A stretch of DNA of 64,000 bases. Source: CAKSHP01 sp045636325 (GTDB taxonomy: Bacteria > Bacillota > Clostridia > UBA1381 > UMGS1253). The notes beneath the pieces were generated by a model. The model was given only the letters and a program-made list of their open reading frames with translations. It was not told the origin of the DNA and searched no databases. Where the stretch lies: positions 1 through 64,000 of the forward strand of contig JAZTXH010000010.1 in the NCBI GenBank assembly GCA_045636325.1, given 5' to 3'. The position numbers and the translations under genes are program-made. Shown here piece after piece: positions 35,098-42,578 of the stretch; position 1 is the first letter of the stretch; each line of letters begins with the position of its first letter.

Positions 35098-35124
35098 AAA
35101 AAACATACCCGCAGGTATGTTTTT
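35098..35124 (-). terminator. Terminator after abrB
   Basis: AAAAAACATACC (35098-35109) pairs with GGTATGTTTTT (35114-35124). Read on the minus strand it ends in T residues, so it lies between abrB and the permease gene. Confidence 0.7.
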
Positions 35125-35142
35125 CAATCGTAAAAATTAATA

Positions 35143-35385
35143 TTAAAACTTCTGCATTTCCTGAGCACAGTTATGGCAAACGTTCTTACCTTTGAAAACC
35201 ATAATGTCTTTCGATTCACTGCAGAATACACAACAAGGCTCATACTTTTTAAGAATAATCATATCGCTGTCAACATAAATTTCCAAAGCGTCCTTTTCGG
35301 CAATATTAAGTGTTCTGCGCAGTTCGATAGGCAGCACGATTCTTCCAAGTTCGTCTACTTTTCTCACAATACCGGTTGATTTCAT
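35143..35385 (-). CDS. abrB: AbrB/SpoVT-family transition-state regulator with zinc-ribbon tail
   Basis: An 80-residue DNA-binding protein. The first 45 residues, beginning MKSTGIVRKVDELGRIVLPI, are the swapped-hairpin AbrB domain that represses stationary-phase and sporulation genes in Bacillus. The C-terminal half carries two Cys pairs, CVFC and CHNC, likely to hold zinc; this arrangement is common in clostridial AbrB proteins. Start: ATG 35385 is chosen because the family begins exactly MKSTG and AAAGGAG lies 7 nt upstream; ATG 35391 and the frame to 35412 are too close to the ribosome site. Confidence 0.9.
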   Translation of the reverse strand: MKSTGIVRKVDELGRIVLPIELRRTLNIAEKDALEIYVDSDMIILKKYEPCCVFCSESKDIMVFKGKNVCHNCAQEMQKF

Positions 35386-35504
35386 TTTCATTCTCCTTTC
35401 GCATACTTGCATAAACTTCGTTTATGTCCGTCAATATCCTTCGGCGAATTTGCAAAAAAACGACACACATACCTAAAAAGTTGCAAATATCGTCATTTTG
35501 TACA

Positions 35505-35533
35505 ATTATATCACCTGAAAATTATGGTGTCAA
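35505..35533 (-). promoter_or_regulatory. Consensus sigma-A promoter for abrB
   Basis: On the minus strand, TTGACA (35528-35533), a 17-nt spacer and TATAAT (35505-35510). The leader is about 110 nt and includes the small hairpin CATAAAC-TTC-GTTTATG (35410-35426) just before the ribosome site. Confidence 0.75.
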
Positions 35534-35731
35534 TAGTAGTTTTATATTTTAAGAGGCTTATTTTTATATAATCTTAATATAATTAGTAATTTTTGTAAAA
35601 AAACAGTCAGTTAAATCTGTAAAAAAGTTGATATTTATACATGCGTTAAATAAATTGTGCACAAAAATGTAAAATTCAAATAAATATATTCTCTGTAAAT
35701 GGCTGGCAAAAAAGATGTTTTTATGTTTCGG

Positions 35732-35760
35732 TAGACAATTTTGCTTCTTTATGATAAAAT
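35732..35760 (+). promoter_or_regulatory. Predicted sigma-A promoter for luxS-mtnN
   Basis: TAGACA (35732-35737), a 17-nt spacer and TAAAAT (35755-35760). The gap between this and the abrB promoter (35534-35731) is AT-rich with nothing recognisable. Confidence 0.5.
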
Positions 35761-35790
35761 TAATTAAAAAGGAATTGGAGTGATAATATA

Positions 35791-36252
35791 ATGAATAAAA
35801 TACAAAGCTTTACAATAAATCATCTCGTGCTTGACCCGGGACTTTATATTTCAAGGCAGGACGGGGATATAACCACCTATGACTTGCGAATGAAAAAGCC
35901 TAACACCGGCGATTTGATGGACCACGAAACAATGCATACATGTGAGCATATGCTTGCTACTTATATCAGAAATTCTTCCCTTGGAGGCGATATTATATAT
36001 TTTGGGCCCATGGGTTGCCAAACGGGATTTTATCTTCTTGTAAGAAATTCACAACATAAAAAGGTAATTGAAAGTTTGAAAGAATGTCTTAAAAAAGTAT
36101 GTGACCATAAGGGAGATGTTTTTGGAAATTCCGAGATTGAGTGCGGAAACTGCAAAAGCCTTAATCTTGAAAAGGCAAAGGCGCAGTGTATGGAATATTT
36201 AAAGGTTATGGAAAATGTGAGTGAAGACACATTATTTTACAAGGAGGGATAA
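35791..36252 (+). CDS. luxS: S-ribosylhomocysteine lyase LuxS
   Basis: A 153-residue metalloenzyme that splits S-ribosylhomocysteine into homocysteine and DPD, the precursor of autoinducer-2. The metal-binding HTCEHMLATYIRNS (HxxEH) is at about residue 50, GPMGCQTGFYLLV with the catalytic Cys at about 75, and ECGNCKSLNLEKAK with the third ligand Cys near 120. Complete for the family. Start ATG 35791 has a GGAATTGGAG ribosome site. It is two bases upstream of mtnN, so the two steps of S-adenosylhomocysteine recycling are encoded together. Confidence 0.97.
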   Translation: MNKIQSFTINHLVLDPGLYISRQDGDITTYDLRMKKPNTGDLMDHETMHTCEHMLATYIRNSSLGGDIIYFGPMGCQTGFYLLVRNSQHKKVIESLKECLKKVCDHKGDVFGNSEIECGNCKSLNLEKAKAQCMEYLKVMENVSEDTLFYKEG

Positions 36253-36254
36253 TT

Positions 36255-36944
36255 ATGATAGGCATTATAGGCGCAATGAATGTTGAGGTTGATGCATTAA
36301 AGCAGGGACTTGAAGATAAAAGCGAAGAAATTATTTCAAATATAAGCTTTGTTTCAGGCAAGTTTTCAGGAGTTGATGCCGTTATTGCGAAGTGTGACCC
36401 AGGCAAGGTTAACGCAGCAATTTGCGCTCAGGCAATGATAATGAAATATGCTCCTGAAATGATTATAAATGTTGGAGTTGCAGGCTCGCTTTCAAATAGT
36501 CTTGATATAGGCGAAATTGTAGTAGGTGAGTGTAGTGTGCAGTACGATATGGACACGACTGCCTTAGGTGATAAAAAAGGCTTTGTTTCAGGAATTGGTA
36601 TGATAGAATTTGTATGTGGCAAGGAAATTGCAGATAAGATTTTACAAGCAGGGGATGCTTGTCCTGATTTAAAATGTACAATCGGAAAAATTGCAACCGG
36701 TGACAGATTTGTGGCAGACGATAAAATAAGAGAAGAAATCGTTAAAGAGTTTGGCTGTATTGCCTGCGAAATGGAGGGAGCTGCAATCGGGCACGTTTGC
36801 GCTGCAAACAAAGTTCCTTACGGGATACTGCGGTCAATATCTGATAAGGCAGACGGGTCAAGCCATATGGACTATCCCACATTTACCAAGCTTGCCGCAA
36901 GAAATTCAGTTAAGATAATTAACGAATTTTTTAAATTAGTATAA
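36255..36944 (+). CDS. mtnN: 5'-Methylthioadenosine/S-adenosylhomocysteine nucleosidase
   Basis: A 229-residue nucleosidase (Pfs) that removes adenine from S-adenosylhomocysteine, methylthioadenosine and 5'-deoxyadenosine. Family signatures: GIIGAMNVEVDALKQGLEDK with the catalytic Glu, INVGVAGSLSNSLDIGEIVV, TGDRFVADD, and ACEMEGAAIGHVC containing the nucleoside-binding Met-Glu. It directly follows luxS with AAGGAGG inside the luxS end, so translation is probably coupled. Together they supply homocysteine and AI-2 precursor and clear the inhibitory by-products of methylation and radical SAM reactions. Confidence 0.95.
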   Translation: MIGIIGAMNVEVDALKQGLEDKSEEIISNISFVSGKFSGVDAVIAKCDPGKVNAAICAQAMIMKYAPEMIINVGVAGSLSNSLDIGEIVVGECSVQYDMDTTALGDKKGFVSGIGMIEFVCGKEIADKILQAGDACPDLKCTIGKIATGDRFVADDKIREEIVKEFGCIACEMEGAAIGHVCAANKVPYGILRSISDKADGSSHMDYPTFTKLAARNSVKIINEFFKLV

Positions 36945-36979
36945 TTTTTCGTAAAAAAGGGCAAAATTTCGTTTTTTAC

Positions 36980-37008
36980 TTGACCTTTTTTTGCAAATTT
37001 GGTAAACT
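36980..37008 (+). promoter_or_regulatory. Predicted sigma-A promoter for glyS
   Basis: TTGACC (36980-36985), a 17-nt spacer and TAAACT (37003-37008). The leader is only about 75 nt, too short for a T-box. Confidence 0.6.
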
Positions 37009-37090
37009 ATAAGGCAGGCGAGAGCCTAAGGAAAAGTTTTGATATGATAAATATATTTTTCAAATAATGTTACGGTTGGAGGTTTTAGTT

Positions 37091-38482
37091 ATGAAAAACA
37101 CAGAGAAAACTATGGAAAAAATAGTTGCTCTATGTAAAGGTAGAGGCTTTGTGTATCCCGGCAGCGAGATATACGGCGGACTTGCAAACTCATGGGATTA
37201 TGGCCCCTTGGGTGTTGAATTTAAAAACAATGTAAAAAGAGCATGGTGGAAAAAGTTTGTTCAGGAATCACCCTATAATGTAGGTCTTGATGCGGCGATT
37301 ATCATGAATCCGCAGGCTTGGGTTGCATCGGGGCACGTTGGCGGTTTTTCTGACCCGCTTATGGATTGTAAGGAATGTAAGGCGCGCTTCAGAGCGGACA
37401 AGCTTATTGAGGATTTCCTTTTTGCAAAAGGCGAGCCTGCTACAGTTGATGGCTGGAGCAATGAAAAAATGCTTGAGTTTATAAACGAAAACAACGTGTG
37501 CTGCCCCGAATGCGGAAAGCATAATTTTACGGATATAAGAAAGTTTAATCTGATGTTTAAAACATTTCAGGGCGTAACAGAGGATTCTACCTCTGAGCTT
37601 TATCTTCGCCCGGAAACTGCACAGGGTATTTTTGTAAATTTTAAAAATGTTCAGCGCACAACAAGAAAGAAAGTGCCTTTCGGTATCGGTCAGGTTGGTA
37701 AGTCTTTCAGAAACGAAATTACACCCGGTAATTTCGTGTTCCGTACCCGTGAGTTTGAGCAGATGGAGCTTGAATTTTTCTGTGCACCGGGCACAGACCT
37801 TGAGTGGTTTGCATATTGGAAACAGTTCTGTATGGATTGGCTTTTAGGCCTTGGCATTAAAGAAGAAAATGTTCGTTTCCGCGACCATTCGCCTGAAGAA
37901 TTAAGCCATTATTCTAATGCAACAACTGATATAGAGTTTGTGTTCCCATTTGGCTGGGGTGAGCTTTGGGGTATTGCAGACAGAACAGATTTTGACTTAA
38001 AGCAGCACGCATCACATTCCGGTGAAAATATGGAATATCTTGACCCTGCTACCAATGAAAAATATGTTCCTTACTGCGTTGAACCCTCTCTTGGTGCTGA
38101 CAGAGTTGCCCTTGCATTCCTTTGTGATGCATACGACGAAGAAGAGCTTGAGGGCGGGGATGTTCGTGTTGTACTAAGACTTCATCCTGCACTTGCACCT
38201 ATCAAAGCAGCAGTACTTCCGTTATCAAAGAAGCTTTCTGACAAGGCTATGGAGCTTTACTGCCAGCTTGCTAAAAAATACAGACTTGAGTTTGACGAAT
38301 CCGGCTCAATCGGTAAAAGATACCGCAGACAGGACGAGATTGGAACCCCCTTCTGCATTACTTATGACTTTGATTCAGAAACAGACGGTTGTGTAACAGT
38401 GCGTGAGCGTGACAGTATGGAACAGATAAGAATTAGAATAAACGAGCTTGACAAGTATCTTGAAGAAAAGTGTGCGTTTTAA
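37091..38482 (+). CDS. glyS: Glycine--tRNA ligase (dimeric, archaeal/eukaryotic type)
   Basis: A 463-residue class II synthetase of the alpha-2 type. Motifs: GRGFVYPGSEIYGGLANSWD at the N-terminus, LRPETAQGIFVNFKN and GQVGKSFRNEITPGNFVFR (motif 2) in the middle, CVEPSLGADRVALAFL (motif 3) near 320, and an anticodon-binding domain from about 370 (LHPALAPIKAAVLPLS). CKECKARF and CCPEC are a possible zinc site in the insertion. It charges tRNA-Gly in the cytoplasm. Start ATG 37091 follows TTGGAGG; the frame to 37067 overlaps the ribosome site. Confidence 0.97.
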   Translation: MKNTEKTMEKIVALCKGRGFVYPGSEIYGGLANSWDYGPLGVEFKNNVKRAWWKKFVQESPYNVGLDAAIIMNPQAWVASGHVGGFSDPLMDCKECKARFRADKLIEDFLFAKGEPATVDGWSNEKMLEFINENNVCCPECGKHNFTDIRKFNLMFKTFQGVTEDSTSELYLRPETAQGIFVNFKNVQRTTRKKVPFGIGQVGKSFRNEITPGNFVFRTREFEQMELEFFCAPGTDLEWFAYWKQFCMDWLLGLGIKEENVRFRDHSPEELSHYSNATTDIEFVFPFGWGELWGIADRTDFDLKQHASHSGENMEYLDPATNEKYVPYCVEPSLGADRVALAFLCDAYDEEELEGGDVRVVLRLHPALAPIKAAVLPLSKKLSDKAMELYCQLAKKYRLEFDESGSIGKRYRRQDEIGTPFCITYDFDSETDGCVTVRERDSMEQIRIRINELDKYLEEKCAF

Positions 38483-38528
38483 TTTTGTGAGCATATAAAT
38501 ATCAAATAAGAACGGTCAAATAATTTTG

Positions 38529-38557
38529 TTGACTTATTCATTATTTAATAGTATAAT
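38529..38557 (+). promoter_or_regulatory. Predicted sigma-A promoter for secDF
   Basis: TTGACT (38529-38534), a 17-nt spacer and TATAAT (38552-38557). Confidence 0.7.
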
Positions 38558-38592
38558 AGTGATATGTGACTATTAAAGGAGGAAATTTACTA

Positions 38593-39912
38593 ATGAAAGC
38601 AAAAAGTATTATTGCCCTACTGCTTACCTTGGTTATCCTTGCCGGAGTTACCGCAGTATCACTTATCGGTTTAACGGTATTTGATAAGCAGTATTATGTC
38701 GGTGTTTTGGAAGATGGCGGTCTTGATTTGGGTATTGATCTTGCAGGCGGTGCCACAATTACATTTAAAGCTACAAAAGATGATGTAACAGAAGAAGAAA
38801 TGAAAGCTGTTGAAGCAGCTATGAATGCCCGTGTGCTCGGTATGGGCTACACAGAAGCAAATATTACCCGTGACCAGTCTGTTCTTGGCAGAATCACAGT
38901 TGAAATACCCGGCCTTACAGACACAGAGGAAGCGAAAGCACTTTTGGGTTCTACAGCAAAACTTTCTTTCAGAGATTCAACGGGTGCGGAGGTTTTAAAC
39001 GGGGACGACGTTGAAAACGCAGAAGGTCTTTACGGACCTACAAGCAGCACAGGTAGCAGCGAGCATTATGTTCAGCTTACTTTAAAGAAGGAAAGCGTTT
39101 CAAAGTGGTATGATGCAACAAGCGCAAATGTTGGTCAGCCTATATACATTTTTCTTGATTATAACGAAGAGCTCGCTTTAGAGGAACAGCTTTCAAACTG
39201 TATTTCAGCTCCTAATGTTAATGAAGCAATCAATTCAGAAACATGTATAATTAACGGCAACTTTGACCAGAAGACTGCTAAGATGCTTGCAAGCCAGATT
39301 AGCTCCGGTACACTACCCGTCGAGCTTAAGGTTGAAAGCGAAAACGTAATTGGTGCTTCACTTGGTGAAGGTGCACTTGATTCAGCTATGGCAGCAGCAG
39401 GTCTTGGCATTTTAATTATTATGTTGTTTATGCTTATTTTCTACAGACTTCCAGGTCTTGTAGCTGACATTGCCATTGTTGGTTATGTTGGATTTACTTG
39501 CATATGCCTGAATATCTTTAATGTAAATCTAAGCCTTTCAGGTATCGCAGGTATAATTCTTTCAATCGGCATGGCGGTTGACGCAAACGTAATCATATTC
39601 GAAAGAATTAAAGAAGAATTAAATCTTGGTAAAACAGTTAAATCTGCTGTTGAATCAGGTTTCCACAGAGCGCTAAGCGCTATTTTAGACGGTAACATCA
39701 CAACATTAATCGCTGTTGTAGTGCTTTACTTGTCAGGCGTATCATCAGTTCGCGGCTTTGCTATCACACTTGGTCTTGGTGTTGTTTTATCAATGATTAC
39801 AGCAGTATTTATTACAAGACTTCTTTTAAGACAGCTTGTTGGTTTAAATGTAAAAAAACGTACACTTTTCGGTGCTAAAGTTAAAAAAGAGGGAGGAAAA
39901 GTAAATGCTTAA
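38593..39912 (+). CDS. secD: Protein translocase subunit SecD
   Basis: A 439-residue RND-family membrane protein that uses the proton gradient to pull exported proteins through SecYEG. Layout: one N-terminal helix, DLGIDLAGGATITFKA (the DLxGG motif) near 50, a large extracytoplasmic part, then five C-terminal helices from about 265, with GIAGIILSIGMAVDANVIIF and ERIKEELNLGK carrying the conserved Asp and Glu. Start ATG 38593 follows AAAGGAGG. It overlaps secF by 8 nt. The nearby large secreted SLH proteins would be heavy clients. Confidence 0.97.
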   Translation: MKAKSIIALLLTLVILAGVTAVSLIGLTVFDKQYYVGVLEDGGLDLGIDLAGGATITFKATKDDVTEEEMKAVEAAMNARVLGMGYTEANITRDQSVLGRITVEIPGLTDTEEAKALLGSTAKLSFRDSTGAEVLNGDDVENAEGLYGPTSSTGSSEHYVQLTLKKESVSKWYDATSANVGQPIYIFLDYNEELALEEQLSNCISAPNVNEAINSETCIINGNFDQKTAKMLASQISSGTLPVELKVESENVIGASLGEGALDSAMAAAGLGILIIMLFMLIFYRLPGLVADIAIVGYVGFTCICLNIFNVNLSLSGIAGIILSIGMAVDANVIIFERIKEELNLGKTVKSAVESGFHRALSAILDGNITTLIAVVVLYLSGVSSVRGFAITLGLGVVLSMITAVFITRLLLRQLVGLNVKKRTLFGAKVKKEGGKVNA

Positions 39913-40822
39913 TATTTGTAAAAATAAACTTTTATATTTAATTCTCCCTGTTATAATCCTTGTTGCCGGCGTTGTAGGATATTTCATTCAGGGTGGCTTC
40001 CAGCAGGATGTTGACTTTGCTGGTGGTTCCACACTTCAGATTAATATGGGAAGAACACTAAACGATGCAGAGCGTAAAACAATTGAAGATACTGTTAAAG
40101 AAGCGGCGGGCCTTAAGATTTCTCCCCGTGTTCAGATGACAGGCACAGGTTTTTCAGATGTTTTAATTAAAACAGAAGAAATGAATGATGAGCAGACAAA
40201 TGCTGCATTTGAAGCAGTTAAGGCTGCATTCCCTGAAGAGCTTAAAGATACTGAATTTGGCGATATTTCAAATTCACTTCAGACAGCAAGCTATGGTAAC
40301 GAAATGAAGAGAAAGACATTGATGTTCTCAATTATCGCAGCTATCGCAATGCTTATTTACATTCTTATTCGTTTCGATTGGAAGAGCTCTGTAATGGCAG
40401 TTGTATCACTTCTTATTAACGTTCTTTCAATGCTTTCAGTATACGTATTGTTTGCAATTCCGCTTTCTGCAACATTTATCGCGGCTATTTTGACCATCCT
40501 TGGTTATTCGATCAACGATACAATCGTTATCTTTGACAGAATCCGTGAAAATACTAAGTTTGCAAAGAAGATGAGCCATTCAGAAATTGCTGACAAGAGT
40601 ATTAAAGAGTCTTTAACAAGAACAATTAATACATCAGTTACTACACTTATTCCCATTGTAATCCTTTACTTCATGGGTGCAACAACTCTTAAGGAATTTG
40701 CACTTCCGATTATTGTGGGTGTTATTGTAGGTTCTTATACATCTATCTTTGTTGCAAGCCCCTGGGTAGCAGCATGGAAAGATGTAGCGGCTAAAGCCAA
40801 GAAAGAAAAAGCAAGCAGATAA
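39905..40822 (+). CDS. secF: Protein translocase subunit SecF
   Basis: A 305-residue partner of SecD. One N-terminal helix, then QQDVDFAGGSTLQINMG (the family's DFxGG), a periplasmic-type domain and five C-terminal helices from about 135, with LTILGYSINDTIVIFDRIRE and the expected conserved Asp. The start ATG at 39905 lies inside the end of secD (AGGGAGG upstream), so translation is coupled. Followed by a terminator. Confidence 0.97.
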   Translation: MLNICKNKLLYLILPVIILVAGVVGYFIQGGFQQDVDFAGGSTLQINMGRTLNDAERKTIEDTVKEAAGLKISPRVQMTGTGFSDVLIKTEEMNDEQTNAAFEAVKAAFPEELKDTEFGDISNSLQTASYGNEMKRKTLMFSIIAAIAMLIYILIRFDWKSSVMAVVSLLINVLSMLSVYVLFAIPLSATFIAAILTILGYSINDTIVIFDRIRENTKFAKKMSHSEIADKSIKESLTRTINTSVTTLIPIVILYFMGATTLKEFALPIIVGVIVGSYTSIFVASPWVAAWKDVAAKAKKEKASR

Positions 40823-40835
40823 TAATTATATGATT

Positions 40836-40872
40836 AAAACGGCAACCATTGATGCATCGGTTGCCGTTTTTT
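40836..40872 (+). terminator. Terminator after secF
   Basis: AAAACGGCAACC (40836-40847) pairs with GGTTGCCGTTTT (40859-40870), then T residues. Confidence 0.85.
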
Positions 40873-40879
40873 ATGTAGT

Positions 40880-41032
40880 TTATCTTCTTTTTAAACAGTG
40901 GCAAATTCCTATTAACATAATTATAACTGCTTCTACTCCGGCAACAAATGCCACCGGAAGCAAAAGCCCCAAAAGAATTCCCAGGCCAAGTGCGGAAAAT
41001 GTTATCATAAGTGTTTTCGAGAAAAAATGCAT
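40880..41032 (-). CDS. Small 50-residue membrane protein
   Basis: On the minus strand ATG 41032 opens a 50-codon frame: a short N-terminus (MHFFSKTLMI), a Gly/Leu-rich helix (GLGILLGLLLPVAFVAGVEA) and a second helix (AVIIMLIGICHCLKRR) with a basic end. Codon use and the helix pattern look real, and similar two-helix Gly-rich proteins are common in Clostridia. Ribosome site GAAAGG is somewhat distant. It ends 8 bases from the secF terminator. Function unknown. Confidence 0.55.
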   Translation of the reverse strand: MHFFSKTLMITFSALGLGILLGLLLPVAFVAGVEAVIIMLIGICHCLKRR

Positions 41033-41095
41033 GCCTCACTCACACCTTTCAATATAAAATAGAAATAATTCAAAAATACAAATGCTTTTTATATA

Positions 41096-41668
41096 TTATA
41101 AAATTTTATTAAAATCTTCTCCGCGGCATATTAAAAGTCCGTCTTTTGCAAGGCGTAGTGTAAGAATTTGAGATGCTGCCGGATTTGAAAATTCAAGTGC
41201 ATGATTATAAAGCTTGCTCTGCACAGGTAATTTTAAATAGTACTTACCTGACATTGTATAAAGCCGTGCATACGAAAAGTCTTCGTTGCGCGTGGCATAT
41301 AAAAATTCAACAAGGCTTTTTTTGCCGGTGAATATAAAATAAACATTTCTGTTTTTGCCCGATGACGCGCATATTTTTTCTAATGCCATTTTGCTTTTAT
41401 CATCTGTTTTGTTTTTCTGTATATTATCATTAAGCTTAGTTATAAAAAATACCAATCCCGCGTTGTTTGGCACGGATTCAATTTTTATATTGCTGCCTGA
41501 TGCTTCAAAGCCTGTTTCACGAGAGGCACGGCGTATGGCAAACACAATAAATTTTTTTATTTCCGGCGATGAAGCGGTTATGTTGTCTTTATTAAGGTTA
41601 TACACTGAGAACTCGGAAAATTCAAGCGTTATTTTAAGTATGCTTTCGCTTAGCTGTTCAATTATCAA
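41096..41668 (-). CDS. MecA-like adaptor protein
   Basis: A 190-residue protein resembling MecA, the adaptor that delivers substrates to ClpC in Bacilli. The N-terminal domain has LSESILKITLEFSEFSVYNL, then a helix (EIKKFIVFAIRRASRETGFE) and SNIKIESVPNNAGLVFFIT; a variable linker follows; the C-terminal domain (FIFTGKKSLVEFLYATRNED with SGKYYLKLPV) matches the part of MecA that binds ClpC. Similarity is judged by pattern only. Start: TTG 41668 is preferred over GTG 41677 because AAGGCGG abuts the GTG but is 9 nt from the TTG. Targets unknown. Confidence 0.6.
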   Translation of the reverse strand: MIIEQLSESILKITLEFSEFSVYNLNKDNITASSPEIKKFIVFAIRRASRETGFEASGSNIKIESVPNNAGLVFFITKLNDNIQKNKTDDKSKMALEKICASSGKNRNVYFIFTGKKSLVEFLYATRNEDFSYARLYTMSGKYYLKLPVQSKLYNHALEFSNPAASQILTLRLAKDGLLICRGEDFNKIL

Positions 41669-41791
41669 TATTATCACCCGCCTTGATTTATTATAACATA
41701 TACTTTAAGTCCGGTGCCATTATAAAAATATGGTAAATAAAATCCCTTATTATAATATGCCAAACTGTCTTTGGCGGTGCAGATAAAGTGG

Positions 41792-41820
41792 TTGACAATG
41801 CCCATTTTGGCTGATATAAT
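41792..41820 (+). promoter_or_regulatory. Consensus sigma-A promoter
   Basis: TTGACA (41792-41797), a 17-nt spacer and TATAAT (41815-41820), a perfect match, for the small membrane protein at 41855. Confidence 0.75.
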
Positions 41821-41854
41821 TTTATAATAAAACAAGCAAAAAGGAGAAAATTCT

Positions 41855-42223
41855 ATGTACATATATAAAATATGGGAGAAAATCCGCATTTATTTTATGG
41901 TGCTGTGCGCAATTTTTGTTATAGTGTCATGCCTGAGATTTATTTTCTCTGATTTAATATACGATATTTTTTATATTTCGTATATTGTAAACAGTATTGC
42001 TATAACAGCAAGCATAATTATATTCAATTTAAAAAACGGCTTTGCATGGTATTATACTTTTTGTGTGATATTTGCCGCGACTATAATAATGCTTATGTTT
42101 TTTTTAAATGATATTGAAGAAGGAATAATAACGGTGTTTTTAAGTTATGTGTCTGTCAGTGTTGTGAGCACGGTGATTGGCGGTATTATGCATAGAATAA
42201 GGGAAAACAATAAGGAAGAATAA
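41855..42223 (+). CDS. Unknown small membrane protein
   Basis: A 122-residue protein I do not recognise. It has four probable transmembrane helices (about 12-32, 38-58, 66-84 and 92-110) separated by very short loops, and a basic/acidic C-terminal tail (MHRIRENNKEE), so both ends are likely in the cytoplasm. The ATG at 41855 follows AAAAGGAGA at about 8 nt, and the gene has a perfect consensus promoter, so it is probably well expressed. No conserved polar motif is visible. Confidence 0.7.
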   Translation: MYIYKIWEKIRIYFMVLCAIFVIVSCLRFIFSDLIYDIFYISYIVNSIAITASIIIFNLKNGFAWYYTFCVIFAATIIMLMFFLNDIEEGIITVFLSYVSVSVVSTVIGGIMHRIRENNKEE

Positions 42224-42394
42224 GGGTGCACAAAAAAGCTTGTAATGAAAATGTAAAGTTTGCAATTTTGTGGAAAAATATTTGAAAAATACTATATATG
42301 GCATGTTATTAGTCAATATGCGCTATATATGACAATAAGGAAATGGAAAAACAAAAAATGCATCATATGGCAAAAAAAATATCTTAAAAAACTA

Positions 42395-42423
42395 TTGATT
42401 ATTGAACAAAAAAGATGTATAAT
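42395..42423 (+). promoter_or_regulatory. Predicted sigma-A promoter for the second SLH gene
   Basis: TTGATT (42395-42400), a 17-nt spacer and TATAAT (42418-42423). The untranslated leader of about 150 nt (42430-42578) is relatively GC-rich, as in the first SLH gene. 42224-42394 holds no gene. Confidence 0.65.
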
Positions 42424-42578
42424 GTAAACAGTATTTTATTAAGCTATGATATGTTGCTGTGTCTGTCGGTGTTTTTTGGCAGTCTTCATAAACTTCGCGG
42501 CTGTCGGCTTAAATACAACAAACATTGCGCATATGCCTGATGGTGATGCGTGTACATTTTTAAAGGGGGTAAACACAA

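Noticed and set aside
37010..37090. T-box before glyS
   Set aside because: The leader is about 75 nt with no T-box sequence or terminator.
40791..41039. 82-codon minus-strand frame overlapping the secF end
   Set aside because: Low-quality composition; the 50-codon frame in another phase fits a real membrane protein better.
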